From Tubulanus polymorphus (lineage: Eukaryota; Nemertea; Palaeonemertea; Tubulaniformes; Tubulanidae), in the NCBI RefSeq assembly GCF_964204645.1, contig NC_134032.1, forward strand, positions 5,637,175-5,701,174: DNA of 64,000 bases, read 5' to 3'. Numbering within the stretch: the stretch's first letter is position 1; each line of letters begins with the position of its first letter. The notes below the pieces were generated by a model that saw nothing but the letters and a program-made list of their open reading frames with translations, had not been told where the DNA came from and searched no databases. Made by a program: the position numbers and the translations under genes. Shown in pieces: positions 9,149 through 21,482 of this stretch.

Positions 9149-11073
9149 GACGAAAAAGAAAGTGTTTCGTTATCGCTGGCGATGATGTGGTTGCCAAAGA
9201 GGCGATTGATCGCATTGTGCGTACGGCTGTTGCCAGCAGCGACACCGCTAAAGATGCTGGAGTCCAGGTGAAGGGGGTCACTGTGGAAGATGAGGAGAAT
9301 GAGGATGTTCTGTATCAATGTGGTCAGTGCGACATGAGGTTCCCTAATCGCTCTGAGGTTCTGGTGCATGTTCAAACGCATACGTCAGATGCGATCTATG
9401 ATCTGTGTAATGACTGCGGGTACATGGGCATGTGCGCGCAGGATTTAAACGCGCACGCATGCGCCGGCACAATTGGTACCAATACAGTGCCAGGTACCGC
9501 GATTAAACAGGCGCACTGTCCTATTTGTAACACACCATACAGCACGGTGAACTATCTACGTGTGCACCTGCGCAATATGCACCAGTTTACAGTGCTGTAC
9601 GCATGCGACCGATGCCCGATGCGCTTCGAGACAAACGCTGCAAAGATCGCACATTCACGTGCTACACATGTCGGCCGCAAACACGTGTGTGCGTACTGTC
9701 CGAAAACGTTCCAGTCTCCAACCCTTCTCTATGGGCATATCGCAATCAGACATAAGAAGAAGGTCATTCCAGCTGGCTCCGAGGTCAAGGGCGGAGCAAA
9801 TGTACATGTGGTTGGGTCGATAGCCGATTCAGAGATCATTGTGGGTGGTGTGCCGGGGCCGTCACCAGATCAGAGTGCGCCCGACGTACCTCTGGATGGA
9901 AAAGGAGCAAAAATTGGAATGGAATTGAAGCCCGATTGTATGCGATGTGGTATATCATTCCAATCTATGTCTGATTATCGTAACCATGTGAAGAATCAAC
10001 ACGGCAATGTTCACGTATGCGAATTCTGTGGCAAAGCTTTCAAAACATTTGCGCGATATGGAAAACACATCGGCACGCACACGACGCGGGTGCTACGTGG
10101 CCTCGCGCCAGTCCCTGACGCTGATGCGATCAACAAGAATAATTGGTACATCTGCGATCACTGCGGTAAAGAGTCATACTGTTTGAGTCACCATCGTAAA
10201 CACGTTCTCAACGTTCACAAGCTGCTCGTGCGTTTTAAATGTGAACGATGTGGCGAAACATTCAATTCATCGGCCGAGAAAAAGGCGCACCGCAAACGCC
10301 ATGCACCAATCACGCATCCGTGCACAGTGTGTGGCGCGACTTTTGCGCGGCCAGCGTTGCTGCGTGCGCATACGCGTGTTCACACGCCTGCTGCTGGGCC
10401 TAGATCATTCATCTGTGCGGAATGTGGCAAGACGCTGGTTAACGCGAGTGCGTTGCGTGTTCACCGCCTGCGGCATCACCGGGCGACTGACACGCTGTTA
10501 TCACATCAATGCGCGCAGTGCGAATTAACATTCCCAGACGAAGCAAGTCTGTGCGAACACCTGGACGTACACGGCTCTGCCACATTGGCTTGCCCGTTCT
10601 CAAACAATGGTTGTGACTACACAGCGAATCGTAACGACCTCCTGGAGGATCACGTCATAGGCGTGCACAAGGCCCCGAAGATCTACCCATGTGCCACGTG
10701 CGGCCAGATGTTTGCACTGTGCGAGTTTGCAAATTGTCACGAGTACAAGTGTTCGAAACCGAAACGAACAAGGGTTAAGGCTATAAAACGTCCGCAGCCG
10801 GCAGACTGGCCGTGTCTGCTGTGCGATAAGGTATTCCCAGTGAGGCGGTATTTGACACGACATCTGAAGCGGCACTCGGGTGCACGACCATTTAAATGCG
10901 ATCTGTGCGATAAAGGCTTCACAACGAAATCAACGCTGAACGAACATAAGAATCTTCACTCGGGAGAAAAACCATTTGTCTGCTCATTGTGCAATGTTGG
11001 GTTCGCTTACAACGCCACACTACGACAACACAACAGACGACATCACCCAAAACAACCATCAAAGGCATCATGA
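9149..11073 (+). CDS. C2H2 zinc-finger protein, large terminal exon with 17 fingers (gene 2)
   Basis: The exon starts after a pyrimidine-rich acceptor ending CAG at 9146-9148. Its first two bases complete a codon (phase-1 intron), and no in-frame ATG precedes the fingers, so translation starts in an unseen upstream exon. About 641 codons follow to TGA at 11071-11073. After a short acidic leader come about 17 fingers. Several deviate: the second is C2HC-like, the thirteenth has a longer Cys-Cys spacing, and the fourteenth ends in Cys. The block breaks after finger 7 at HTTRVLRGLAPV (about 10078-10113), the motif shared with genes 1 and 3. The last two fingers are joined by the canonical SGEKP-type linker. 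A nuclear DNA-binding role is the family expectation; target and effector are unknown. Length, finger order and acceptor phase match the gene at 15592. Confidence 0.9.
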
Positions 11074-11079
11074 GATTCC

Positions 11080-11330
11080 CCTCTGTCATCATAATAAATG
11101 TAAGATCCCCCTATGACATCAAAATACGTGTTAGATCCCCTACGACATTTTAGTACGCGTTAGATCCTTTGATATAGAATGTGTTGCCCTATGACATCAT
11201 AGTACGTGTTAGTTCATTCTATGGCATAATCATAGTATGTGTTAGATCTTCTTGGAAATCATAATACATGTTAGATCCCTCTATAACATCATCAATCCCC
11301 ATATGACGTAGTGTTACCACTTGCACAACC
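11080..11330. repeat. Degenerate tandem repeat after gene 2
   Basis: Five to six loose units of about 40-50 bp built on GATCCCCTATGACATCA and TACGTGTTA. The core CCCCTATGACATCA also appears, inverted, in the arrays at 30853 and near 58400. Confidence 0.6.
11093..11098 (+). terminator. Possible polyadenylation signal of gene 2
   Basis: AATAAA starts 20 bp after the stop codon. A second AATAAA near 11541, followed by a T-run, is an alternative. Confidence 0.4.
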
Positions 11331-11701
11331 CCTGCCATATACGTTCAAAAGGCTGTCTTCATTAATCCCCCTTATGCCATCATAATGAAGTTTATCCTGT
11401 GCAAACTTCTGAAATAGATTGATACCTCAAATTACCCATATGTAAGTTTATAGGTTGTCATGAATTACCACATGTTAGTCATGATTTACCACATGTTACT
11501 TCCGTGTTGTTGAAAACAATGGTGCAACATTGAAACTGGCAATAAATGTCAAATATCATACATATTTTTTTTTTTTTACAATTGTTTCTCCTTTGATAGT
11601 ATGGATTGAAAATGCACCTAGTCAAAATGATACTTTGGTTTGTCAAAATTTCCTCTAAAGGCATTCAATCTCAATCCATACCGTGCCTAATGTTGAGCTT
11701 T
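11331..11701. other. Unassigned spacer
   Basis: AT-rich, with a T-run at about 11567-11578 and a short direct repeat of a CACATGTTA word near 11470-11490. No gene seen. Confidence 0.3.
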
Positions 11702-13502
11702 TATTGGTTTACCTTTGTCAGCATTATGAGGTTGGCATTGAGCCAATTCATGTAAAATCTCGGTTGGTTTCTTTATGTGAGCATTTTTGGTTTACCTTTG
11801 TCAGCGATATGATGTTGGCATTGAGCCAATTCATGTAAAATCGCGGTACGTTTTTTTATGTGAGCATTTGTTTCATTGCTTCTCGGCTTAAACAACGTAT
11901 AATCGATGCGATTGAAGACATGGCAAACCTCCATCGATGACATGGTCAACTGAGTTAAAATTCTACGAAAAACTGTTTTTGGCGGGAAAATTCTTAGCTT
12001 TCGCGTATAAGATTGCAATTACCTCGATTGGGGGTGTCGTCTTTACGAGAGAATGGGATTGGCTGTTTTTGGAATATACGGGGAATTCCGGCGCTACTAA
12101 AATAATTATGGGAAAGCCATTGAATGGCGAACGTTTCATTTAGGTGCCGTATACGTGCGAATTCCAAATGCTCATTGCTGGTGAGGATGTAATTATTTCA
12201 CACATCTGCCATAGGTATTGTTTCATTTTAATACTCGGTGATTGTTTTGATTGACATTGAAGTGTAAGCAAACATTCACTTACACGAGGCCTCCACGTGC
12301 ATGCGGAGTGCTACACGGCACACACACAAGCTCGTACAGTACACTATTAAAGGTGATGCTGTAACACGTGCAGGTTTGACATGAAAATAGGCTGAGTAAT
12401 CGTAGCAGAAGATGAGCGCTGTGTTTTCTGTTTTATAGAAATTGTAATAAATTGTAATTTCTTGTGACCTGAAAATATTAAGCAGCAAACTACAAGTATA
12501 GGTCGAGGTCTGAATATTCTAGTCGTAAATTCCAGGATTTAAAACGATCTAATAGCCGATTTCTTCTGTACCGGTATTTTAACTTCCGCGGCCAACATTG
12601 GAAGAGGTTTCCGAGACCCAATATTCAGCCATCCTCTGATATGTGACATCATATAAATTTTAGGCCATCCCATATTAATGGTCTGTTTGCCGTAACCCCG
12701 ACCGACCCGAATTCAAAGGAACCGAGTGAAAACTTTTTTTTTGGGATTCATTGAAATAAATTTTATTTTTGATAATGGCTGACCGACCAACCCGACTGCC
12801 GACGTATGAGCTACGTATGTTTGAAATCAAGTGTGCATCGTGTGAAAACATGCCTTGACATGTGACCTAATTTAAGTTTTCCAGGAAACAGGCAGTGTTC
12901 CAATAAGCTGCCATTTATTCTCATAGTGACTATATTAAAGCTGGTAACGTAAAAGCGCACACATATTCAATGTACTGTTTCATTTTTAACAGAGAGCTAT
13001 GACGCTCTGGACGAAGTTATAATTTTAGAATAATTCTCGAAATCTACGCTATAAGACAAATTTCCCGTGCACAACGTAGATGATTTTTGCGATATTGTTT
13101 CCATGTAAAAAAGGTGATTAATTTTTTTTTGCCCAAAAATTATGCAAAAAAAATTTCTACCTACCTACCGACTCATCCTGAAAAGTTGAGTCGGTGTTAC
13201 AGCCAATTATTTTGGGATGGCCTTATTTGAATATTTTTTTCATATTTTGACACATTTTTTTTGAAAATATAAAATATTTTCCCTGCCGCGCCTACCTGTA
13301 CCCTACAAAATTTTGGACGTGGACCGTAACCAAATGTATATCTTTGGTCTTATTTGACTACGAAATAATTCTTTGAGAAAGATGAAATACAATATAAATT
13401 TGTGGAACTTTGAAGTCACAAATTAAAAAGATTTTTCAAGCAATGCCCTTATTCCAAACAACCTCTAGCTTTCAAGGTAAACCACACTTTGCCCATGGGC
13501 AA
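11702..13502 (+). mobile_element. H2 element, copy A (Helitron-like)
   Basis: Starts with two direct copies of a segment carrying GGTTTACCTTTGTCAGC and TTGAGCCAATTCATG (11707-11775, 11788-11860). It is then collinear with the reversed copy C at 34688-39679 and ends at CCCATGGGCAATTTATT, where copy B follows directly. It carries the uninterrupted site TTTTAGAATAATTCT (about 13023-13037) that is split by an H1 insertion in copy C. No transposase-like reading frame is seen. Confidence 0.65.
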
Positions 13503-14924
13503 TTTATTTTCATTTGTTCTTGGGTTAAACGACATATAATCGATGGGATTGAAGACATGACGAATCTCCGTCGATGACATTGTCAACTTGGTTTAGATTT
13601 GACGAAAAACTATTTTTGGTGGGAAAATTCTTAGCTCTTGCGTATAAATTGCATTGACCTCGATTGGGGGGCGTCGTCTCTATGAGCGAATGTGATTGGC
13701 TGTTTTTGGGATATATGGCACGACTAAAATAATTATGGGAAAGCCATTAATGGCGTACGTTTCATTGGACTAGGTGCCGTATGTGTGTGTGAATTTAAAT
13801 GCTCATTGCTGGTGAGAATATGATTATTTCACATATTGCCAGTCCTGGTGATTGTGTTGATTGAGATTGTAGTGAAGCGAGCGTTCACTACACAAGGCCT
13901 CCACGTGCGCGGGTTGGGAGTGCTAAACATTAGACTGATGCACACACAAACACACGCTCATACAGACTTCTATATGGTGATGCTGTAACGCTGCTTGGCG
14001 CGTGCACGTTGTGTATGATAACAGGCTGAATAATTGTCGTAGCAGAAGATGAGCGCTGTGTTTTCTGTTTGATAGAATTTGTAATACGTTGTAATTTCTT
14101 GTGACATGAAAATGCTAAGCAGCAAACTATAGGTATAGGTCGAGGTCTGAATATTGTAATGGTAAATTCCAGGATTTAAAACGATTTAATACTACGCCCC
14201 GGTGTTTTAGCTTCCGCGGCCATACATTGGAAGAGGTTTTGTTTCCAAGACCCAATATTCAGCCACCCTCTGATATGTAACATCATATGAATTTTATTTG
14301 AATATTTTTTCATGTTGTGAAAAATAGTTTTTTGAAAATATAAAATAGTTTCCCTGCCGCTAGGGTACCCTAAAAAATTTTGGATGTAGACCATAAACAA
14401 ATGTTTATCTTTGGTCTTATTTGACTACAAAATAATTCTTTAAGAAAGATAAAATACAATATAAACTTCTAGAACTTTGAAGTCACGGATTAAAAAGATT
14501 TTTCAAGCAGTGCCCTTAAGGTCGGCCTTGCTACAGCTTGCGACTCACTGCGACCGCCATCGACGATCGCGTCGCAACGACTCACCGACCTACGCTACCT
14601 TGCGACTGCCAGCGACGGGTTGCGACTGCCAGCGACGCCAGTCGCAATGAGTCGCACATGTTCTACTTTCTGCGACGCGACCGTCGCAACCGACCTGCGT
14701 GCTATTGCGACTGGCAGCAACTAGTCGCACACAGTCGCTGACAACCGCATCGCAACCGACTTGCGCGGCCAGTTGTGACGCAACGCGACGATCGCGTCGC
14801 GTCGCAAGGCCGACCTACGCCCGGCTTTACTCCAAACAAACTCTAGCTTTCACCAAGCTCTAGCTAACCACACTTCACCCATGGGCAACTTATATTTTGA
14901 GCAACAGGACCTTTGGTCCTCTAG
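13503..14924 (+). mobile_element. H2 element, copy B, with Helitron-type 3' end
   Basis: A 5'-truncated copy of H2, also lacking the middle part. The 3' end has hairpin AGGACC-TTT-GGTCCT at 14906-14920, directly followed by CTAG (14921-14924) and T. Hairpin plus CTRR before T is the classic Helitron terminus. It is interrupted by a TIR element at 14519-14826. Confidence 0.7.
14519..14826. mobile_element. GCGAC-rich TIR element (PIF/Harbinger-like MITE) in H2 copy B
   Basis: The ends are related as inverted repeats: the right end reads GTCGCAAGGCCGACCTACGC then CCGGCT; the left end is the same but lacks about 9 bp. It is flanked by TTA on both sides. Copy A of H2 has the empty site (GCAATGCCCTTATTCCAAAC near 13441-13460), which confirms a 3-bp TTA duplication. 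TTA/TAA targets are typical of the PIF/Harbinger group; no transposase is encoded. The interior is many GTCGCAAC/GCGACTGCC words. Confidence 0.75.
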
Positions 14925-15591
14925 TATAAAATCAGACAGCTAATTGCAAAAAATATCAAATTACTGAGAAACAGATATCATGAGAAAAAAGGTAATTAAT
15001 TACATACAATCTGAATCACTGAGGACGAAATTTAGCTGGTAGTTGGTTGTTTAAATACATTGAGAATAAATCAACCATGTTCAAATGACCCATGTTCAAA
15101 TAATTGTTGATTGAGAGAGGTGTTGTGCTTTGATTAATAGTGCTTTAATTTTCATTAGATTAACATCTAAATCCAAAGATCCTTTAAAATTTTGAATTTC
15201 TGTTCACCTTAAGCAACCTGACAAACATGGAAATTTGAAAGATGTTGACCGATTGCTGAAGTCTAAAGTTTATGCTCCTTGACCCTTAGGGTTGCTGCTA
15301 GATATTAAAACTCCCAAAAACGTTCTCAAATTTGATAAGATTTGTATTACTCATTAGAAAATCAGATTGGCTCTGTTTCTGCTTCTACGGATTTTCAACA
15401 ATTTTTCTATTTTTAAATGATATCTTTTGCACCAAGGCGTCGTTACTATTTTCTAAATGCATTCAACCAATAATATGAAATTGAATAAAATATTCACAAA
15501 TCTTGTATTGAAAAGAACATCTATTTTTCAGGAGAAATGTTCGAATTCAGGATATATAATTAATGTCGCTGTTTGTATTTTATCGATTCAG
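14925..15591. other. Upstream region of zinc-finger gene 3
   Basis: AT-rich, no repeat recognised. TTTGTATTTTATCGATTCAG ends at 15591 as the acceptor of the coding exon. A second acceptor-like CTATTTTTCAG near 15531 leads into frames with a stop (TAA at 15561) before the coding region and is less likely. Confidence 0.4.
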
Positions 15592-18500
15592 ATTTTGGGA
15601 ACTCAGCGCCAATGACTGCCAAAGTGGATGTGGATGAATCAAAAGTGTTCGCAGATCAGTTCCTAGACAACGGTTCGCCTGAAGATGATAGCATATTTGA
15701 CGGCGGCGCCACTAGTACCATGTTCGACGTGCCCGAGGAGACGTGCGAGTCCATACCGAAGTTCGACAACACAGAACCCGATAAATTAATATACCGGTGT
15801 TTCCAGTGCGGGCAGGATTTCGAAACGCGTGTTGAAATCATGATCCACATCCGTTCGCACTCAGAGGTTCCGATACACGACATTTGTCAACACTGCGGGC
15901 AAGCGTGTGTCAGTGCCGACGAGATGCGCGAACATGCGGCTACATGCGTCGCACCGGCCGCGGCTGCGTTGCGCCGCACAGCATCACGCAAACGCGAGAA
16001 AACTGCGTACACATGTACAGTGTGCGGAGAGCGCTACCAGAGTCTGATGTACTACCGTCGCCATATGGCAAACCAACACGACGTTGTCGTTCCCTATACT
16101 TGTAAAAAATGCGGCGCTGAATTCGCAACAAATGTCGATAAAATGCTGCACCTGCGCACACACCAGGCAGATGATGCGCACCAGTGCCGGCACTGTGGGA
16201 AAACGTTCAAGTTCCAGTCATTGTTGTTTGCGCACATCGACATGTACCATGCGAAGATCATGATAAAAAATGAGAATAACGAATATGTTGTCAATGAGCA
16301 GGCATTGAATATCAAAATGGATGACGGCGCTGCGGTCGCAGCCTCACCGGTCATCGGGCGCCCGGTGGTATCGTCGGACAATGTCGAGAATGTGCCTGTG
16401 ATAGAGGGTGCTGCTGCTGACACAGCTGAACCGACGACCGCTGAGATATTCGGACAGGAAGTGCCAGTTTCGCGAATTGATATCAAATCAGAGACGAATA
16501 CCGAAGAGAACGAACAGGAGGAGGTCGCAATGGAAACAGCGAGTAGTGCCGACCTAGAGGGTGATAATGAGAATGTAATTGAAGACGGAGTTGTAAAGGA
16601 AGAAGGAGAGGTCAATGACAGTGAAGTGGAAATAGAGGACAACGATGAGAAGGATGATGGCGATGAAGATGAGGGAGAGGATGAGATGGATGATTATGTT
16701 TATAACAGTGATGATGAAGACTCTGAGGATGAGATGTTTTGTCCGATCAAACAAGTTGAGAATGTGAATTTGAACAACGTGGAAGACCTCGAGGAAATCA
16801 AAATGAAAATGCGGCAAAATCTATGCCCGAAGTGTGGCGCTTACTTGAAAAAGATGGCTGATCTGCGACGGCATTACCAGGTGAACCACGGTTTGAATTT
16901 GCCATATTTCTGTTCGCTGTGCAATGACAGCGCATTTGCGACCGCGCGCCACTACAACAATCATAATGTCGTCGTCCACAACAACACGAGCGCAGTCGAC
17001 ACTGACATACTGACGCCGGCTTCGCGAAAACGTAACGCCGACCGCGCGCCAATTCAATGTGATATTTGCAAGCGCAAGTTCTCGCGTTGGACGCTTTTGC
17101 GGAGTCACTATCTGACGGCGCATGGTGTCAAAATGCAGTATAAATGTGAAAAATGTGACCACACATTCGCTACAGCCGAGGAGAAAGTTGAACACCGCAA
17201 AACGCACGGTCTGATGACGTATAAGTGCGATGAGTGTCCGCGTATGTTTCGTCGGCCGGGACGACTAGTTGTACACAAATACGAACACCTGCGCAAACGC
17301 GGCGAGACATTCCACGATTCAGATGATGACACGGCGACTACAAACACTGGCGATGCAGCTGACGGATCTGGACAGACATATGCATGTAAACAATGTGACC
17401 AGAAATACGCTAATAAATTCCTGCTGCGCGAACACCTGAATAGCGACCACGCGATTTTGTTGCCATACAATTGTAAGTACTGCACAGAGAGTTGTCCGAC
17501 CGCATTGGCCAAGAAACAACACATGGCTGAACACCTGAAAGATAAAATCTGCGACGTTTGTGGCTGCGCGTTCATGACAACGGAGAAGATGATTCAGCAC
17601 CGCGCGACACATGTCAGTCGCGTGCTGAAAGGCTTGGCACCGGTTGCACCGCATCGTGAACCGAATGCCAAGCCAGTGAGTCGCACAGTAAAATGCAACA
17701 TATGCGAGCATGTGTTCTACAAGAACGCGAAGCTACGCGCACACTTACTCAATGTGCACGGCATTGTATTAAAGTTCAAATGTCGTCGATGCCCGCTGAA
17801 GTTTGTCACAATCGACGAGAAGTACGAACACGAACGCGGGCACCCTTTGCCGGTACACACATGCCCGCACTGCGGCAAATCGTTCAACCGCCCCTACAAG
17901 CTCAAGTGCCACATACGCACGCACACAAAAGAACCCCGCGACCCGAATGACCCAGCTGATGGCGTAAGGTACATGTGCGATGTTTGCGGTCGTGCACTGC
18001 GTTCGGCTGCGACATTCAAGCGCCACATGGAGCTTCACACACGTACTGGCGCCGAAACATACCCATGTAAAATATGCGGGAAGCTGTTCCGTTCACGTAG
18101 CTCGGTGTATTCGCACATTCGTGTGCACGATGCCAAGTACAACGAGTGTGAGATGTGCAACTTCACAACGCCGTACAAGTATCGTCTGCGTGACCACATC
18201 GCTGCCGTACATGTCAATGAACGCGCATTTGAGTGCCAGATCTGTCAGAAGGCATTTACACTCGAGAAACTGCTGAAGAATCATCAACGCTCATGTCACG
18301 GTCTCATCCAAGAGAATGGCGATTATATTCAACTGGAGTGGCCGTGTTCGCTGTGCGATAAGAAATTCACAGCCAAGCGGTACCTGGCGTTGCATCTGCA
18401 TCGGCACGACATGCGCGCACAGGGTAAGAAGGAGTTTTTCTGTACGCTGTGCGACAAGGGCTTCACGGCGAAGAACTCGTTAAATGAACACATGAACATG

Positions 18501-18620
18501 CACACGGGCAAACGCCCGTACTCATGCCCCTTCTGCCCGCAGAAGTTCCCAAACTCGGCCGGGCTTTTCATGCACAAGAAGAAGATTCATCCGGATCTTG
18601 TCGGGCGACCGGCTAATTAG
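15592..18620 (+). CDS. C2H2 zinc-finger protein, large terminal exon with 23 fingers (gene 3)
   Basis: The exon opens after CAG at 15589-15591 with two bases completing a codon, the same phase as gene 2. The first in-frame ATG is at 15612 and could be the start if the upstream exon is untranslated. About 1009 codons end at 18618-18620. An acidic leader precedes five fingers, then a long acidic Asp/Glu-rich stretch (about 16483-16740) ending near a DSEDEMF motif, then eighteen more fingers from 16821. The second finger ends in Cys like its counterpart in gene 2. VSRVLKGLAPV (about 17608-17646) sits after finger 13, as in the paralogues. The final linker is TGKRP. The acidic stretch could serve activation or protein contacts, but this is inference. 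Nuclear DNA binding is expected from the family; the target is unknown. Confidence 0.92.
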
Positions 18621-18836
18621 AATTCAATTGAAATATGAACATGGTTAGTATTTGGACTAATATCTATTTCAACTTGGAGGACATCAGGTAGCCCACAGTC
18701 AGTTTTCGTGGTATATACCCGCTAAAAGTCTTAATAGGACCATAATGGGTCGACAGTTGAACTAAAACATCAATTTTTAATCCATACTACACTGTATTGA
18801 AGGAATGCAAAAAGTCTTTAGAAATTGTGTTTTTTT
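18621..18836. other. 3' flank of gene 3
   Basis: Short unique-looking sequence between the stop codon and element H3; no clear AATAAA found. Confidence 0.3.
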
Positions 18837-20347
18837 AGCCCACTTGGGACTTTAGTCCCAGCGGGCTATTGCGTTCACTTTTCGTTCGTCCGTCCGTCGG
18901 TAGACGGAATCCAGTTGTTTTGGGAAGTTTTGAAGACGCTTCAATGTAATGTCTTGATATTTGGGTTACACATGTATCTACCCTAGACACATCTTCAGCC
19001 CTAAAACTGGCCCTGTCAGAATCAAGATGGCCGACTGGTAGCCATTGTTGTTCGCCAAAATCAACACTTTTTATACATTTTTGAACTTTTTGAGTGAAAT
19101 TTTGAAGACGCTTTGATCAATTACCTTGATCTTTTGGATATATGTGAATCCCCCAGGGCCCATCAGCATAACAAAAATTGGGTCGATCAGACTCAAGATG
19201 GCCATCCTATGACCTTTTTAGTGCCCAAAAATGTCAATTTTGGCCCGAATTCTAGGTCCTGTAGCTTCTTACTGGTTTGCCATTTCTCATTGCAATTTGT
19301 GATGGGTATTCTTTGGAAAGGGATGTTTTATACCCGAGACAGGTATTTTTGATCAGCCAATTATGACACAATTGGCGGCCATCTTGGTGTCATCAGTACT
19401 CATTCGTAGGTGGGAAAAAGTTTTTCCACACTAAATTCATACGTAAGCATATTGTGTTACTATATTCAATTGGAAAGTTGTAGCCCATAACGTGTTCTAT
19501 GATTTTGGTGAGTTTCAAGGTCATTGGTTTTTTTGTATTTGGCCACCAAGGGGCGTTGAATAATACAATAACTTAGTATTTCTATATTATATTTGTACCT
19601 ATGCATATTTTGTTACATCAATCAATTGCAAAGTTGTAGCTCATGACATCTTCCATGATTTTGGTGAGTTTTTAAGGACATTAGTTATTCTATATGGTCA
19701 CCCGAGGGGCGTTGAATAGTAGAATAACTTAGTATTTCTTTTAGATTGGTACCTAGGCATATTTTGTTACCATGATCAATTGCAAAGTTGTAGCTCACGA
19801 CATCGTCTATGATTGTGGTGAGTTTTTAAGGACATTAGTTATTCCTTATAGTCACCAGGGGGCGTTGAATAGTAGAATAACTTAGTATTTCCTTATTAGA
19901 TTGGTACCTAGGCATATTTTGTTACCATGATCAATTGCAAAGTTGTAGCTCATGACATGTTCTACGATTGTGGTGAGTTTTAAGGTCATTGGGTTTTGCA
20001 TATGGTCACCAGGGGGCGTTGAATAGTAGAATAACTTAGTATTTGCATATTGAATTGGTAACGAGGCATATTTTGTTATCACAATCAATTACAAAATCAT
20101 AGCTGCTGACATGTTCTATGATTGTGGTGGATTTCAAGGTCATTTGTTTTTGTATATGGTCACTAGGGGGCGTTATGTATCGAAATTGTTAGATTGTTGA
20201 GCATTTGAAACCACTTCCCAAGTGGGCATGGTATCCCTGGACCCCTAGTTGTATATGGCCACTAGTGGGCGTTGAATATTGAAATTGTTAGATTGTTGAG
20301 CATTTGGAACCACTTCCCAAGTGGGCATGGTGTCCCTGGACCCCTAG
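18837..20347 (+). mobile_element. H3 element with central tandem repeats (Helitron/Helentron-like)
   Basis: The left end is a compound hairpin: GGGACT-TT-AGTCCC inside GCCC...GGGC. AGCCCACTTGGGA at 18837-18849 is the inverse of TCCCAAGTGGGC at 20315-20326 near the right end. The right end reads TGTCCCTGGACCCCTAG then T, and is itself duplicated about 99 bp upstream (CTAG at 20245-20248). Subterminal inverted repeats, central tandem units and a CTAG|T end fit a non-autonomous rolling-circle element. No coding frame is supported. Confidence 0.6.
19480..20180. repeat. 154-bp tandem repeat inside H3
   Basis: Four to five units carrying TTGTAGCTCATGACATGTTC, GGTCACCAGGGGGCGTTGAA, TAACTTAGTATTT and GGCATATTTTGTTACCA in that order, with unit starts near 19484, 19634, 19788, 19941 and 20096. 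Confidence 0.85.
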
Positions 20348-21066
20348 TTTTTCTATCAGTGAGACTTGTTTGCAATCCATCAATACAAGGCAAAATGGAT
20401 TCAGAATAATGTTTTGATCAACTGCCAGCCCATTCTATTCCTATCAAGACTTATCGGGTATGTACCACCAAAACTGACTGAGCTAGGGCCCCTGATGTCC
20501 TCTTAAGTCAAGTTGAAATAGGCATTATTTGTTGATAGTACCAGAGCCAGTTGTATAGTCATGGTCAAAAGTGGTATTAAACCTTCAGAATAGTTTTAGA
20601 ACTAAAATGAGCTAAGGCATCATTGTTAGGCCATGCAAAGAAATACAAATAATTCAAGAAATATCAATGTTTTTTCTGAAAAGTGGCGAAGGCAGGTGAA
20701 TCTAAATTTTATTGCTTTTTTAGGATCAAATGTCTACTAATCGATGCTTGACCTTGTTTCCTAACATCATAGGGAAAGCCCTTCAGAAGGGCATCACTTG
20801 GAAATCCCTCTAGAAGGGCTTTCCTAGTGACATCATTACCAAGACCTGTTCTACTATGTAATTGTGCCTCATAGGGAAAACCCATTACCATGTATATCAT
20901 CAAAATTGAACATGCTTACTACACAGTCTACGATGATTTCATCTTTATCAGCTGTTCATACGTCATTGCAAATCCATGGATCGATTTTTGTGCTCAAAAC
21001 TAAAATTTACTCCTGTTGATCCTACTGGACCCATGGTCCTTTATTTAAATAAAAAAGTTGAAATAA
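20348..21066. other. Unassigned spacer
   Basis: AT-rich. Contains a GAGCCAGTTGTATAGTCATGG word (about 20545) shared with 30068, 54663 and 54908, probably a decayed dispersed repeat, and a short duplication of CCCTTCAGAAGGGC / CCCTCTAGAAGGGC near 20780-20815. Confidence 0.3.
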
Positions 21067-21069
21067 TAA

Positions 21070-21482
21070 AGCCCCGAACACACTATGCGATTAAATTTCG
21101 CACAGCGTCTGCGATAACAGATTTTGCAGCGAAATTCGCTTAGTGTTTTCAGTCGGCTGCAGGCGATTTTCACGTGCGATCCGTCGCATGCGAAAATCGC
21201 ACCGATCAAACATGTATGATATTTTCGCGGCAAATTTTATCGCAGCGAATATTTTCGCACAGTGTGACCGTGAGATACGAATTTCGCCGCGAACCACTTG
21301 AAATAGAACCAATCAATGACGAGCAACAACAACAACAATTCTAAGTTTTTTGGACCCAGCCATCTCTTTGATCACATGACCCCAAACTCTGCATGAGGTC
21401 GCTAACAGCTGATCGCATAGGTGTGTCCGCTCCATGCTGTGCGATAAATTCGTAGCGAAAATGGCATAGTGTGTTCGGGGCT
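21070..21482. mobile_element. AGCCCCGAACACAC TIR element, copy 1
   Basis: Ends AGCCCCGAACACACTATGCG and CATAGTGTGTTCGGGGCT are inverted repeats, flanked by TAA and TTA. Related copies lie at 25911 and 53078. The interior has GCGATTTTCGC-type words and a short (CAA)n. No transposase; consistent with a PIF/Harbinger-like MITE. Confidence 0.75.

Noticed and set aside
16094-16642. 182-codon minus-strand frame opposite gene 3, and other antisense frames in the zinc-finger exons
   Set aside because: Shadows of the coding strand; the serine/threonine-rich product mirrors the acidic coding segment.
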